Assembly (NCBI GenBank): GCA_016280395.1
Contig: JAEEGQ010000052.1
Span: 1-38,257, forward strand
DNA from: Lachnospiraceae bacterium
Lineage (GTDB): Bacteria > Bacillota > Clostridia > Lachnospirales > Lachnospiraceae
Length of the DNA: 38,257 bases
Direction of reading: 5' to 3'
The position numbers and the translations under genes were made by a program. Numbering within the stretch: position 1 is the first letter of the stretch; each line of letters starts with the position of its first letter. The notes under the pieces are model-generated. The model searched no databases and was not told the DNA's origin. It saw only the letters and a program-made list of their open reading frames with translations. Shown here one piece after another: positions 16,386-24,984 of the stretch.

Positions 16386-18632
16386 TTATTTAGCAAGCTT
16401 CTTGACTGCTTCCGCAACTTCTTCGATCGTCATGTGCGATGTATCGATGAGCACTGCGTCCTCAGCCTGCACAAGCGGGGCAAAATCCCTGTGGGAATCG
16501 CGGTAGTCGCGCTCTTCTATCTCTTTCTCGATAGTTTTTAAGTCGCATTCAATACCTTTTTGAATGTTTTCGTTATAGCGGCGTCTTGCCCTTTCCTCGA
16601 TAGACGCGGTCATGTAAACTTTAACGCGCGCGTCCGGCAGAACATAGGACCCGATATCGCGTCCGTCCATCACAACATTGTTCGTACGCGCAAGCTCGCG
16701 CTGAAGCTCCACAAGTTTAAGACGGACCTTCGGAACGGCACTCGAAACCGAAGCCATCGAAGAAACCTCAGGTGTACGAAGGATCGGCGTTACATCCTCA
16801 TCATTGAGGTACACGCGCTGCTCACCGTCGATATATTTGATAGTCACGGTCGCGGATGCACAGGTTCTCTCGATCCCCGCGGTATCTTCCTGCGCGATCC
16901 CGTTACGGATAAAGTGGATGGCCATTGCGCGGTACATAGCACCTGTGTCAACATAGATGTAGCCAAGGTCCTTTGCGACTTTCTTTGCAATTGTGCTTTT
17001 CCCTGCGCCTGCAGGTCCGTCGATCGCTATCGCTGTGAATTCGGATGTTTTCATATCGTTCCTTTCGTGAGCCGTGTCTTCGCTCGTGGAGTTTGTATTA
17101 TTGTTTTCGGGCTTTCCCGTACTTTCTTTTGTACTGCCCGATAAAATACCGGTCTTGTAATTTGGTGTGTTCGTTTTTATCTCTGCCGGTTTCAGTGCTG
17201 CATTTTCACCTGCACAAACGCCTGTCGTCCAGGCTATCTGCAGGTTGAATCCACCTGTCAGCGCATCAAGGTCGAGCACCTCGCCGGCAAAGAAAATGCC
17301 CGGCATAAGTTTTGACTCCATTGTCTTTGGGTCCACTTCCTTCACGTTTACCCCGCCGCAAGTGATGACCGCTTCATTAAACCCGCACAGGCTGTCGACC
17401 TCAAATTCCAGATTTTTCAAGAGTTTCACGAGTTTTTCCCGCTCTTTGGCGCTGATAACATTCACTCTTGTATCAGGCGCGATCCCGCTCCGCTTAACAA
17501 CATAGTCCGCCATTCGCTGCGGCAGTAGGCGGTAGAGCGAGTTTGCAAACTTCTTGTTGATATTCTCTTCGAAATCGCGCAGGACGCGGGCATCAAGCTG
17601 TTCGCAGTTCAGTGCAGGCTTCAGGTCTATGGATATCTTTGTTTTCTCCTTGCGTTCAGGCGAAAAGACCGGAGACAGTTCCGAGCTTGCACTAAGGACC
17701 AGCGGCCCGGAAATGCCGTTCTTTGTAAAGAGCATCTCGCCGAAATCCCGGTAGATTTCGGTTATCTTCACGTTTTCCGTCTTGCCGGGCAGGGAATTCC
17801 CGCTGTCATCCGGCAGGGCATCAGGTGCTGTGCTTTTCTTATTTTTCTTTTGTTTCGCCGTTACAGGAACAGGTCCCGTTACGGTCAGCATTATATTCTT
17901 AAGGGACAGCCCCTCAAGCTCATCCACCTTTTGTTTCAGGTTAAGTGCAACAAGGCTGGGCTTGCAAGGTGTGACCGTATGTCCGAAAGTCTTTGCAAAG
18001 ATGTACCCATCGCCGGTTGAACCTGTTGATCTGTAGGAAAGACCACCTGTGGCGATAACGACCGAATCGGCTTCAAACACTTTTCTGCCCTGCACAGACT
18101 CGGTTTGAACAAGCTTCAGGCACCTTCCTTCGGTTTCCGCCTGTGCTTTGCCGCACTCGGAATGTTCAGGTCCCGCCGGTGACTTGATGTCCGGTTGATG
18201 TCTTTTATCCGTCCCCGGCTTGCCTTCTGTTATACCGATGACATTGGTGTTATACAGGATCTTTACACCAAGCCGTTTCATCTCATTTTCCAGGGTCCGG
18301 ATCACATCAGATGACTTGTCGCTCTCCGGGAAAACGCGGTTTCCGCGCTCGACCTTTGTTTTAAGGCCCATTTTTTCGAAAGCATCTATTGTGTCATAGC
18401 TGTTAAAACCCGCAAAACTGCTGTAGAGGAATCTCGGATTCCGCTTAACTGCCCGGAAAAAAGTCTCGTTATCACAGGCATTTGTCAGGTTACAGCGTCC
18501 TTTGCCCGTTATATAGATTTTTTTGCCGGCTTTCTCGTTTTTTTCGAGCACGGTAACATCCGCGCCCGCCCCGGCAGCACTGATCGCCGCCATCATCCCG
18601 GCAGCTCCGGCACCGATAACAACTACTTTCAT
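16386..18632 (-). CDS. cmk: Fusion of HI0933-family FAD-dependent oxidoreductase and cytidylate kinase
   Basis: One 748-codon frame holds two proteins. Residues 1 to about 480 are an HI0933/BaiN-type flavoprotein: GAGAAGMMAAISAAGAGADV (FAD site), GKGRCNLTN, SVVIATGGLSYRSTGSTGDG, and the C-terminal GEVLDLDALTGGFNLQIAW. It carries two low-complexity insertions (near 155-190 and 275-300) beyond the usual ~410 residues. A Thr/Asn/Lys-rich linker leads to cytidylate kinase, which phosphorylates CMP and dCMP: IDGPAGAGKSTIAKKV, YVDTGAMYRAMA, MDGRDIGSYVLPDA. Cmk would be 222 residues if begun at internal ATG 17054, preceded by AAAGGA with a five-base gap. Start 18632 has GAGG five bases upstream. These genes are commonly adjacent in Lachnospiraceae but separate. 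Whether the fused chain is made, or mainly separate products, cannot be told; the Cmk half is firm. Confidence 0.93.
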   Translation of the reverse strand: MKVVVIGAGAAGMMAAISAAGAGADVTVLEKNEKAGKKIYITGKGRCNLTNACDNETFFRAVKRNPRFLYSSFAGFNSYDTIDAFEKMGLKTKVERGNRVFPESDKSSDVIRTLENEMKRLGVKILYNTNVIGITEGKPGTDKRHQPDIKSPAGPEHSECGKAQAETEGRCLKLVQTESVQGRKVFEADSVVIATGGLSYRSTGSTGDGYIFAKTFGHTVTPCKPSLVALNLKQKVDELEGLSLKNIMLTVTGPVPVTAKQKKNKKSTAPDALPDDSGNSLPGKTENVKITEIYRDFGEMLFTKNGISGPLVLSASSELSPVFSPERKEKTKISIDLKPALNCEQLDARVLRDFEENINKKFANSLYRLLPQRMADYVVKRSGIAPDTRVNVISAKEREKLVKLLKNLEFEVDSLCGFNEAVITCGGVNVKEVDPKTMESKLMPGIFFAGEVLDLDALTGGFNLQIAWTTGVCAGENAALKPAEIKTNTPNYKTGILSGSTKESTGKPENNNTNSTSEDTAHERNDMKTSEFTAIAIDGPAGAGKSTIAKKVAKDLGYIYVDTGAMYRAMAIHFIRNGIAQEDTAGIERTCASATVTIKYIDGEQRVYLNDEDVTPILRTPEVSSMASVSSAVPKVRLKLVELQRELARTNNVVMDGRDIGSYVLPDARVKVYMTASIEERARRRYNENIQKGIECDLKTIEKEIEERDYRDSHRDFAPLVQAEDAVLIDTSHMTIEEVAEAVKKLAK
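17052..17065 (-). promoter_or_regulatory. Internal ribosome binding site before the Cmk domain
   Basis: On the minus strand AAAGGA (17060-17065), five bases, then in-frame ATG (17052-17054) starting MKTSEFTAIAIDGPAG. It looks like a normal gene start retained inside the fused frame. Confidence 0.6.
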
Positions 18633-18675
18633 CCTTACCTCTTTTTTCTCATTCAAACCGTTTGCCAAAACGGGG

Positions 18676-18803
18676 TTTGTATACTAAACCCGCCAATTCC
18701 TGGCATTTGGTATACAAAGCGCCCTTTTTCTTGCGCTTTTTGGCCCGCGTTCCAAGCAGGTTTTGCATACTAAACAGCATTTTCTTGGTGTTTGGTGTAC
18801 AAA
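18676..18803. repeat. Two diverged copies of a ~43-bp inverted-repeat element
   Basis: Copy 1 (18676-18718) is bounded by TTTGTATAC and its perfect complement GTATACAAA; copy 2 (18762-18803) by TTTGCATAC and GTGTACAAA. Both share ATACTAAAC near the left end and TTTGGT before the right arm. As minus-strand RNA, copy 1 can extend to a long imperfect hairpin with GCCA/TGGC inside. They lie in the 191-base gap between pgsA and the FAD-cmk gene. Role unknown: paired operator sites or structured leader. Confidence 0.7.
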
Positions 18804-18823
18804 CCGCTCTTGCGCGTTTTTTT

Positions 18824-19372
18824 TCACTTCACTTCGCGCAAAACATCCGCATTCTTGAAGATGTAGTCAACAAGCGAAAGTACAGTAAACAAAACGGCAA
18901 GGCAGATCAGAACAAGCCTTACATACACGTAGAAGCCGAACGGCAGGTCGATTATCAGCGCAAAGCACATGATCATCTGGATGACCGTTTTGATCTTTCC
19001 GAGCCAGCCGGCGGCAATAACGCGGCCTTTCTGCAGGGCAGCAAGACGGAAGCCGCTGATTATGAACTCTCTTGCGATTATCACGATCGCGGCAACGCCG
19101 GGAAGCGTATGGAAATCAACAAAGATCAGGATTGCAGAGCACACAAGAAGCTTGTCCGCAAGCGGATCCATGAACTTTCCGAAATCGGTGATCAATTTGT
19201 ATTTGCGGGCTATATAGCCGTCAAGCGCGTCTGTAAGGCTTGCAAGGGCAAAGATCCCGCAGGCGATCCACCGGTTGCCGGGTATGCTGTCAATATACAT
19301 TGCCGCTATGAAAAACGGTATCAGGATGACGCGAAGAAGCGTCAGTTTATTGGGTAAATTCATATTTCTCAC
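18824..19372 (-). CDS. pgsA: CDP-diacylglycerol-glycerol-3-phosphate 3-phosphatidyltransferase
   Basis: Makes phosphatidylglycerol phosphate from CDP-diacylglycerol at the membrane. The 182-residue protein has several hydrophobic helices and the CDP-alcohol phosphatidyltransferase motif in DALDGYIARKYKLITDFGKF followed by MDPLADKL, with all catalytic Asp residues. The start may be GTG 19372 (GGAAAG three bases upstream) or ATG 19363, which gives MNLPNKLTLLR as in relatives. It follows rimO at 59 bases, an order seen in Lachnospiraceae. Confidence 0.96.
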   Translation of the reverse strand: MRNMNLPNKLTLLRVILIPFFIAAMYIDSIPGNRWIACGIFALASLTDALDGYIARKYKLITDFGKFMDPLADKLLVCSAILIFVDFHTLPGVAAIVIIAREFIISGFRLAALQKGRVIAAGWLGKIKTVIQMIMCFALIIDLPFGFYVYVRLVLICLAVLFTVLSLVDYIFKNADVLREVK

Positions 19373-19431
19373 TGTCTTTCCGCGGCGGGAACCGGATCCC
19401 GTCTGCGTATCATAATTTCTGTCTTTGCGGG

Positions 19432-20742
19432 CTACTCAACAATTTCTGCCATCAGGTCGTACCCCTTGGCGCCGATCACCTTCACGGGCAGGAAAGTGCC
19501 GCTGTCAAAGGCTTCTTCCGAGTGTACGAACACATAGCCGTCAACCCCCGGTGCATCCATGTATGAGCGGCAGACAAGGCATTCGTCCTCGGGTAGATAC
19601 CCCTCGACCATGACTTCGAGCCCGCGCCCTATGCACTCTCTTGCCTTTTCAAATTCCACCTGTGCCGCGATGCGCATGATCGCGTTCCTGCGCTTCTTTC
19701 TTATCCGCACTGGCACCTGCGGACGCATTTTGTATGCAGGTGTGTTCTCCTCGCGTGAATACGCAAAAACGCCAAGCCTGTCAAACCGTGCCTCGCGCAC
19801 AAAATCGCACAGTTCCTCGTGTTCCGCATCGGTCTCGCCTGGGAAACCCGCTATAAGGCTGGTCCGGAGAACTATCCCCGGGATGCGCTTCCGTAATTTC
19901 TTTATGAGCGAGGTGATCTCCTTCCGCGTAGTCTTCCTCGCCATGCGCCTTAGCACAGTGTCGGAAGCATGCTGGATCGGAAGATCCAGATACTTTACCA
20001 CCTTCGGTTCATTCGCGATAACATCTATTATCTCGTCCGTGATCTCCTCCGGATACATGTAAAGCACGCGTATCCAGCGGATCTTCGGGATTGCCGCAAG
20101 CTCCTTCAAAAGATCGGGCAACGCCTTCTTTCCGTAAAGGTCGAGCCCATACTCGCCCGTCTCCTGCGCAACAAGGATCAGCTCCCTTATCCCTGCCTCC
20201 GCAAGTTCGCCCGCCTCACGGATAAGCTCGTCCTTTGGCACGGAGCGGAAACGCCCGCGCATCGCCGGGATCGCGCAGTAGGTGCAATGCTTGTCGCACC
20301 CCTCGGCAATCTTCAGGTACGCGTACGGTGTGCCTGTAAAACAGCGGCGTTTTGCGGTAAGCTTTGGAAGATAGTCTATGGAGCGGAACCGGTCCTCGTT
20401 TTTGCGGATCGCCTCTGCAATATCAGCAAAAGCCGTCGTTCCCACAAGGATGTCAACCTCCGGTATCTCCGCCCGTATCTCGTCGCGGTAGCGCTCCGCA
20501 AGGCAGCCGGTCACGGCTATAAACCGCAGGTTCCCTGCCTGCTTCATTTCGGCGTATTCAAGGATCGTATTGATGCTCTCTTCCTTGGCATCACCGATAA
20601 AACAGCAGGTGTTGATTATCACGCCCTCCGCTTCCTCTTCGTTCTGTGTGAAGGTGTGCCCCGCGTCAAGCAGGATTGCCATCATATGCTCGCTGTCCGC
20701 GAGGTTTTTATCGCATCCGAGGGATACTAAATATAGCTTCAT
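19432..20742 (-). CDS. rimO: Ribosomal protein S12 methylthiotransferase RimO
   Basis: Radical-SAM enzyme that methylthiolates the conserved Asp of ribosomal protein S12. The 436 residues show the N-terminal MTTase domain with Cys10, Cys46 and Cys80 binding one iron-sulfur cluster, the radical SAM motif C149-DKH-C153-TY-C156, and a C-terminal TRAM domain (EVMVEGYLPEDECLVCRS...). MKLYLVSLGCDKNLADSE is typical of RimO rather than MiaB. GGAG lies six bases before ATG. Confidence 0.96.
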   Translation of the reverse strand: MKLYLVSLGCDKNLADSEHMMAILLDAGHTFTQNEEEAEGVIINTCCFIGDAKEESINTILEYAEMKQAGNLRFIAVTGCLAERYRDEIRAEIPEVDILVGTTAFADIAEAIRKNEDRFRSIDYLPKLTAKRRCFTGTPYAYLKIAEGCDKHCTYCAIPAMRGRFRSVPKDELIREAGELAEAGIRELILVAQETGEYGLDLYGKKALPDLLKELAAIPKIRWIRVLYMYPEEITDEIIDVIANEPKVVKYLDLPIQHASDTVLRRMARKTTRKEITSLIKKLRKRIPGIVLRTSLIAGFPGETDAEHEELCDFVREARFDRLGVFAYSREENTPAYKMRPQVPVRIRKKRRNAIMRIAAQVEFEKARECIGRGLEVMVEGYLPEDECLVCRSYMDAPGVDGYVFVHSEEAFDSGTFLPVKVIGAKGYDLMAEIVE

Positions 20743-20823
20743 AGGATTCTCCAGTATTTTTCCGAAGAGTTGTGTGCCTGTATGCGAATCGGCTCGGTCA
20801 GGAAACTGTTTTCCTTTCCGGGA

Positions 20824-21675
20824 TCATTGCATCCCGGCTGCCTGCACGCAATTGTACATCAGCATGGCGATGGTCATGGGACCGACACCGCCCGGAACAG
20901 GTGTTATCGCGCTGCATTTGGGCTCAACTTCGTCGAATCTCACATCACCGCAGAGCTTTCCGTCCTCCATCCTGTGAATGCCGACGTCAACAACAACCGC
21001 GCCGTCCTTAACATACTCCGCCCCGAAAAACCTCGGCTTTCCGATGGCGCAGATGAGGATATCGGCCTGTTTGGTGATCTCCTGCAGGTTCACGGTTTTC
21101 GAATGGCAGACCGTAACCGTCGCATTTTCCTTTAACATCAGCAGGGCCATGGGTTTCCCGACAATGTTGCTCCTGCCGACAACAACGCAGTGTTTGCCTG
21201 CAATGTTGATATCATGGCGCTTTAACAGCTCAACTATGCCGGCGGGTGTGCAGCTTACAAAGCCCGGGCGGCCGGTGAACAGGCGCCCGGCATTGACAGG
21301 GTTAAATCCGTCAACGTCCTTTTCGGGTGAAATGCGCTCTATAACTTTGTTTTCGTCGATATGCGCGGGAAGCGGCAGCTGCACAAGGATGCCGGTAACG
21401 GCGGCGTCGCCGTTCAGATCGTCAATAAGCGCAAGCAGCTCTTCCTCGCATGTTTCCGCAGGAAGCTCGATGGATCTTGACCCGATCCCGATGTACTCGC
21501 AAGCCTTCTTTTTGTTGCGGACATAAACCGCCGAAGCCGGGTCGTCGCCCACAAGGACCACAGCCAGAGTCGGAACTGCGCTCTCGCCCTTTGTTTTCCT
21601 GATCTCTTCGACCTTTGCTTTAAGTTCATCTTTAATCGCCTGTGAAGTGGCTTTTCCGTCGATCAAAACTGCCAT
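20824..21675 (-). CDS. folD: Bifunctional methylenetetrahydrofolate dehydrogenase/cyclohydrolase
   Basis: Interconverts 5,10-methylene- and 10-formyl-tetrahydrofolate. The 283-residue protein has the N-terminal catalytic domain with YVRNKKKACEYIGI (active-site Lys) and QLPLPAHIDE, then PEKDVDGFNP, the Rossmann part GRSNIVGKPMALLML, and the closing PVPGGVGPMTIAML. GGAGG lies directly upstream of the start (GGAGGAGAT then ATG). The 130-base gap before it contains several short CTTCG/CGAAG palindromes without a recognised role. Confidence 0.98.
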   Translation of the reverse strand: MAVLIDGKATSQAIKDELKAKVEEIRKTKGESAVPTLAVVLVGDDPASAVYVRNKKKACEYIGIGSRSIELPAETCEEELLALIDDLNGDAAVTGILVQLPLPAHIDENKVIERISPEKDVDGFNPVNAGRLFTGRPGFVSCTPAGIVELLKRHDINIAGKHCVVVGRSNIVGKPMALLMLKENATVTVCHSKTVNLQEITKQADILICAIGKPRFFGAEYVKDGAVVVDVGIHRMEDGKLCGDVRFDEVEPKCSAITPVPGGVGPMTIAMLMYNCVQAAGMQ

Positions 21676-21805
21676 ATCTCCTCCTTAACTGAGCACTTCG
21701 TGCGAAGTTGCGCGCGAAAAATCCGCGCAGGCGGTTTTTCGCTTTAATTACACTAATCGGCCGAAGTAGGTGCTTCGACCGAAGGTGTTTTGTCATATCC
21801 GATGT

Positions 21806-23143
21806 TTATTTCTTTTCTTTCTTGTTTGCTTCGTTTGTATCAACTATAAAGATGATGAAACCTGCGCCAAGGTACATGACCACAAAAGCAAGCACAGCAA
21901 AAAGCGGAGCGCTCTTTGCGCCTGTTGACTTGAAAGAAGCAGAGTCAAAGGTGCCGTAGGTCTTATCGTTATAAACGTAGGATGCAACCTTTCGAAGGAT
22001 CGTCGTCTGTTCGGAAAGCGTTGCGCGGACGGCATTGAGCTTTGAAAGGAATGTATCTGACTCACTGGTAAGCGTGATATTCTTGATCCTGTCGTTAAGC
22101 TTTACTATTTCACGGTCGATATCAACTTGACGTTCGGTAAGCTCCGCGATCCTCTCGTAGTATAATGTTTCGTTTGATTTGCTTGTGATATCGGTCTGTG
22201 TTCCGTGCTCGGATTTTCTGAGTTCCTCGAGCATACCGGTAAGCGACTGAATCTTCTTTTCATTGTCCTCATGCTCGTCGTTCAGTATTTCGATCTGGAT
22301 ACGTAAGACCTTAGCCTCATCATTTTCAGGATTATAAGTATACTGACGTTTTACAAGCTCGTAATTAAGTTTGCTGAAATCATCAGCGGAAAAAGCGGAG
22401 TCAACATCTCCTCTGTAACGCAGGATGGGATACTCTGCCCTGTACTGCTGGCCATAATCCTCAACCCACTTGTTATAGAACGAGATGATATAATCTTTCT
22501 GCTTCTGAAGATACGAAAGCTTTGTGGCAAATGTATCAGCTGAGTCAAAAGAGTCAAGAAATGTGTAGTAATACATGGTCTGTGACATATCCTTGATCTT
22601 GTCAGCTACATTTTCAACCAACGCAAGAGTGAATTCTCTGAAAACATCCGATGTACCGAAATATGAAGCGATTCCTGTAAATATATACGCGCCGGTAAAT
22701 ATTTTTTCTTTATCTTTATTTTCCTCATAAACCCGCTCTATGATAAGGTTCTTTAAAACCTTTTCCACATCAAACCCGCTATATTTTGCAGGATTCTTGT
22801 CAAGTACTTCGCGCACATTTTCTTCCTGAACGAAATCAAAATAACTGAAAGTCGTTCCGTCCGGATATAATGAATTTTCATTTCCGGGATATGTGAACGT
22901 AAAGCTGATCTGATATTTCTGTGCCGACTTGTTCAAAACCTTGCTCACAACAATGAAAACAAGCCCTGCGGCCACAATGGAGATAATGCTTAAGATTATC
23001 CACTTTCTGACATAAACAAGCAGGAGCTCGGCAAGATTGATCTCGGTCTCGCCGTAGGCATTATACCTTTCCGAAGATACCTGTGCACCCTTTTCCTCTG
23101 TATTCTGTACGGTCTTTTCCGTTGTCTTGTTAGTTTCTTCCAT
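21806..23143 (-). CDS. Wzz-family polysaccharide chain-length or export protein
   Basis: A 445-residue membrane protein with the Wzz/Etk architecture: an N-terminal segment NLAELLLVYVRKWIILSIIS into a membrane helix (about residues 50-70), a long extracytoplasmic region rich in predicted coiled coil, and a C-terminal membrane helix (about 415-438) before a Lys-rich tail. Such proteins set chain length of capsule or exopolysaccharide. I chose ATG 23143 (MEETNKTTEK) with AAAGGTG ten bases upstream; the frame is open further upstream but that part contains the nagB terminator. A PxxP motif before the second helix is not clear, and no kinase domain is attached. Nearby nucleotide-sugar genes fit a role in envelope polysaccharide. 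Confidence 0.82.
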   Translation of the reverse strand: MEETNKTTEKTVQNTEEKGAQVSSERYNAYGETEINLAELLLVYVRKWIILSIISIVAAGLVFIVVSKVLNKSAQKYQISFTFTYPGNENSLYPDGTTFSYFDFVQEENVREVLDKNPAKYSGFDVEKVLKNLIIERVYEENKDKEKIFTGAYIFTGIASYFGTSDVFREFTLALVENVADKIKDMSQTMYYYTFLDSFDSADTFATKLSYLQKQKDYIISFYNKWVEDYGQQYRAEYPILRYRGDVDSAFSADDFSKLNYELVKRQYTYNPENDEAKVLRIQIEILNDEHEDNEKKIQSLTGMLEELRKSEHGTQTDITSKSNETLYYERIAELTERQVDIDREIVKLNDRIKNITLTSESDTFLSKLNAVRATLSEQTTILRKVASYVYNDKTYGTFDSASFKSTGAKSAPLFAVLAFVVMYLGAGFIIFIVDTNEANKKEKK

Positions 23144-23231
23144 TGCCTTATTACACCTTTCGGATAAATACTGTGCGCAAAAAGGCGCACTACATCCCTT
23201 TGATTTTAATAGATGCTTGTTAAAAAAGCAA

Positions 23232-23280
23232 GAAAAAAATAAAAACCCCTGTAAGCCCGGTGTTCCCACGGCTTACAGGG
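23232..23280 (-). terminator. Rho-independent terminator after nagB
   Basis: On the minus strand CCCTGTAAGCC (23270-23280) and GGCTTACAGGG (23247-23257) form a perfect 11-bp stem, followed by GTTTTTATTTTTTTC. It separates the amino-sugar unit from the Wzz-like gene. Confidence 0.92.
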
Positions 23281-23323
23281 AATAACTGCTCATAACATTC
23301 GCAGTATGGAAATCTGTGTACAG

Positions 23324-24115
23324 TTACAGTCTCTCTTTTCTCTCGATATCAAGGAAATACTTGTAGGTGTCGACAGTAAGCTCGCCGCAGGCTTCCTCAT
23401 CACAGGCGATGATAGCGCCGTTGTGCAGCTGGAGAGCGGAGCAGGTCCACTTCTGTGAAACGCCGCCTTCAACGGTTGCTGCAAGGGCTCTTGCCTTGTT
23501 GTGTCCGCTTATGAGAACAAGCACCTCTTTCGAATCGGTAACGGTGCCAACGCCTACAGAAAGGGCCTGTGCAGGAACTTTCTCGGGATCTCCGCCGAAG
23601 AATCTGCCGTTTACGATACGTGTATCGGTAGTAAGGTCACGAACGCCGGTGCGTGAAGAAAGGCTTGTGTAAGGCTCGTTGAAAGCGATATGTCCGTCAA
23701 CGCCGATGCCGCCCATGAACAGGTCGATCCCGCCGTAGGATTTGATCTTCTCCTCGTAGCGTGCGCACTCGCCCTCGGGGTCATCGGTCATGCCGTTAAG
23801 GATGTTGATGTTTTCGGGCTTCATGTCGACAAGATGGTTAAAGAAATTGTCGTGCATGAAATACCAGTAGCTCTGGTCATGCTCACGGGGAAGGCCCAGA
23901 TACTCGTCCATATTGAAGGTCACAACGTTCGCAAAGGAAACCCTGCCCTCTTTGTTGGCCTTTACAAGCTCCTTGTAAACGCCGATGGGCGAGGAGCCGG
24001 TGGGAAGACCGAGGATGAACGGTCTGTTTTCCTTGTGGCCGTTGATCTTTTTAATGATATACTCAGCGGCCCAACGGCACATTTTCTCATAATTGTCCTG
24101 GATTACTACTCTCAT
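23324..24115 (-). CDS. nagB: Glucosamine-6-phosphate deaminase
   Basis: Interconverts glucosamine-6-phosphate with fructose-6-phosphate and ammonia. The 263 residues contain GLPTGSSPIGVYKEL, FNMDEYLGLPREHDQSYWYF (catalytic Asp) and GGIGVDGHIAFNEP (catalytic His), and ALSVGVGTVTDSKEVLVL. It normally works catabolically, but the amination direction is possible. Here it is downstream of a GlmU-C-domain-like acetyltransferase and shares the leader that matches the glmS ribozyme, which suggests regulation as a biosynthetic enzyme. GGAAC lies some way before ATG 24115; the A-rich stretch between makes the ribosome site look weak. nagA is not present nearby. Confidence 0.97.
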   Translation of the reverse strand: MRVVIQDNYEKMCRWAAEYIIKKINGHKENRPFILGLPTGSSPIGVYKELVKANKEGRVSFANVVTFNMDEYLGLPREHDQSYWYFMHDNFFNHLVDMKPENINILNGMTDDPEGECARYEEKIKSYGGIDLFMGGIGVDGHIAFNEPYTSLSSRTGVRDLTTDTRIVNGRFFGGDPEKVPAQALSVGVGTVTDSKEVLVLISGHNKARALAATVEGGVSQKWTCSALQLHNGAIIACDEEACGELTVDTYKYFLDIERKERL

Positions 24116-24286
24116 CTTTTTTTCGTTCCGTGTCCTGCTCTGTGCGGGCAGTTTCGGAACACTCCCTTTCTGGATTATTTATAATCTATTGCGCCTATGC
24201 CGGCTTTCCGGCCTTCACCCGGCGCAAGTCAGATCATTCCTTTTGATCGCTCCCGCCGTGTCTGTGTATTCGCGGGGCCTCCCGTA

Positions 24287-24946
24287 TCATTCATGCTTTT
24301 CGACTATCTCGCCGCTGTTCTTCCAGATGCTGTTTGCAGGAACGACGCCGCGAACGCAAGAAGTAGGATACACATTGCTGTTCCTGCCGATGACAGTACC
24401 AGGATTGCAGACTGCGTTGCAGCCTACTTCAACATAGTCGCCAAGCATTGCGCCAAACTTCTTAACGCCCGTCTCTATGCGCTCTGTGCCGTTGTGTACC
24501 ACAACAAGCTTCTTGTCGCTCTTGACATTTGATGTGATGGAGCCTGCACCCATGTGGCTGTAATAACCGAGGATGGAGTCGCCTACATAGTTATAATGAG
24601 GTGTCTGAACATGGTCAAACAGGATGACATTCTTAAGCTCGACAGAGTTCCCGACAACACAGTTGGCACCGACAAGTGCCGAACCGCGGATAAATGCGCA
24701 GTGGCGCACTTCCGTTTCGGGCCCGATAATGCAGGGAGCACCAAGATATGCCGAAGGGAATACCTTCGCGGTCTTGTGTACCCAAACACCCGGCTCTCTT
24801 TCCTCGTAGTCCGGGCCAAGCTTTTTCCCAAGCTCAAGGATCATGTCCTTGATGCCCTTCAATGCTTCCCAGGGGTAAGTAAATTGCTTCAGATAATCGG
24901 AAGCAAGCGTGTGGTCGAGATCGTAAAGATCACGGATAGTATACAT
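24287..24946 (-). CDS. Left-handed beta-helix acetyltransferase resembling the GlmU C-terminal domain
   Basis: A 219-residue protein with hexapeptide repeats from about residue 50 (VWVHKTAKVFPSAYLGAPCI, then VRHCAFIRGSALVGANCVVG). The segment NSVELKNVILFDHVQTPHYN followed by YVGDSILGYYSHMGAGSITS parallels the GlmU acetyltransferase region, where the catalytic His stands in AGHLTYLGDA; the His in QTPHYNYVGDS matches it. A glucosamine-1-phosphate N-acetyltransferase role is therefore plausible. The uridylyltransferase domain of GlmU is absent. Relatives are often annotated UDP-N-acetylglucosamine pyrophosphorylase, which this fold alone cannot support. Start 24946 has no ribosome site at normal distance: AAGGAG is 29 bases upstream, separated by a small hairpin (24957-24971). 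It is the first gene after the glmS-type leader and precedes nagB by 171 bases. Confidence 0.85.
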   Translation of the reverse strand: MYTIRDLYDLDHTLASDYLKQFTYPWEALKGIKDMILELGKKLGPDYEEREPGVWVHKTAKVFPSAYLGAPCIIGPETEVRHCAFIRGSALVGANCVVGNSVELKNVILFDHVQTPHYNYVGDSILGYYSHMGAGSITSNVKSDKKLVVVHNGTERIETGVKKFGAMLGDYVEVGCNAVCNPGTVIGRNSNVYPTSCVRGVVPANSIWKNSGEIVEKHE

Positions 24947-24956
24947 AATATTTTTA

Positions 24957-24981
24957 ACCGGTTTCTCCGGTCAATCTCCTT
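24957..24981 (-). promoter_or_regulatory. Ribosome binding site separated from the start codon by a hairpin
   Basis: On the minus strand AAGGAG (24976-24981) is followed by the stem-loop ACCGG-AGAAA-CCGGT (24957-24971) and then, after ten bases, the ATG of the acetyltransferase. Folding of the hairpin would bring the two into range, so translation may depend on it (inference). Confidence 0.4.
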
Positions 24982-24984
24982 GTT

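Noticed and set aside
21676-21805. CTTCG/CGAAG palindromes between the Wzz-like gene and folD as terminator or riboswitch
   Set aside because: Stems are short and lack a T-tract; no known folate riboswitch (THF) core recognised.
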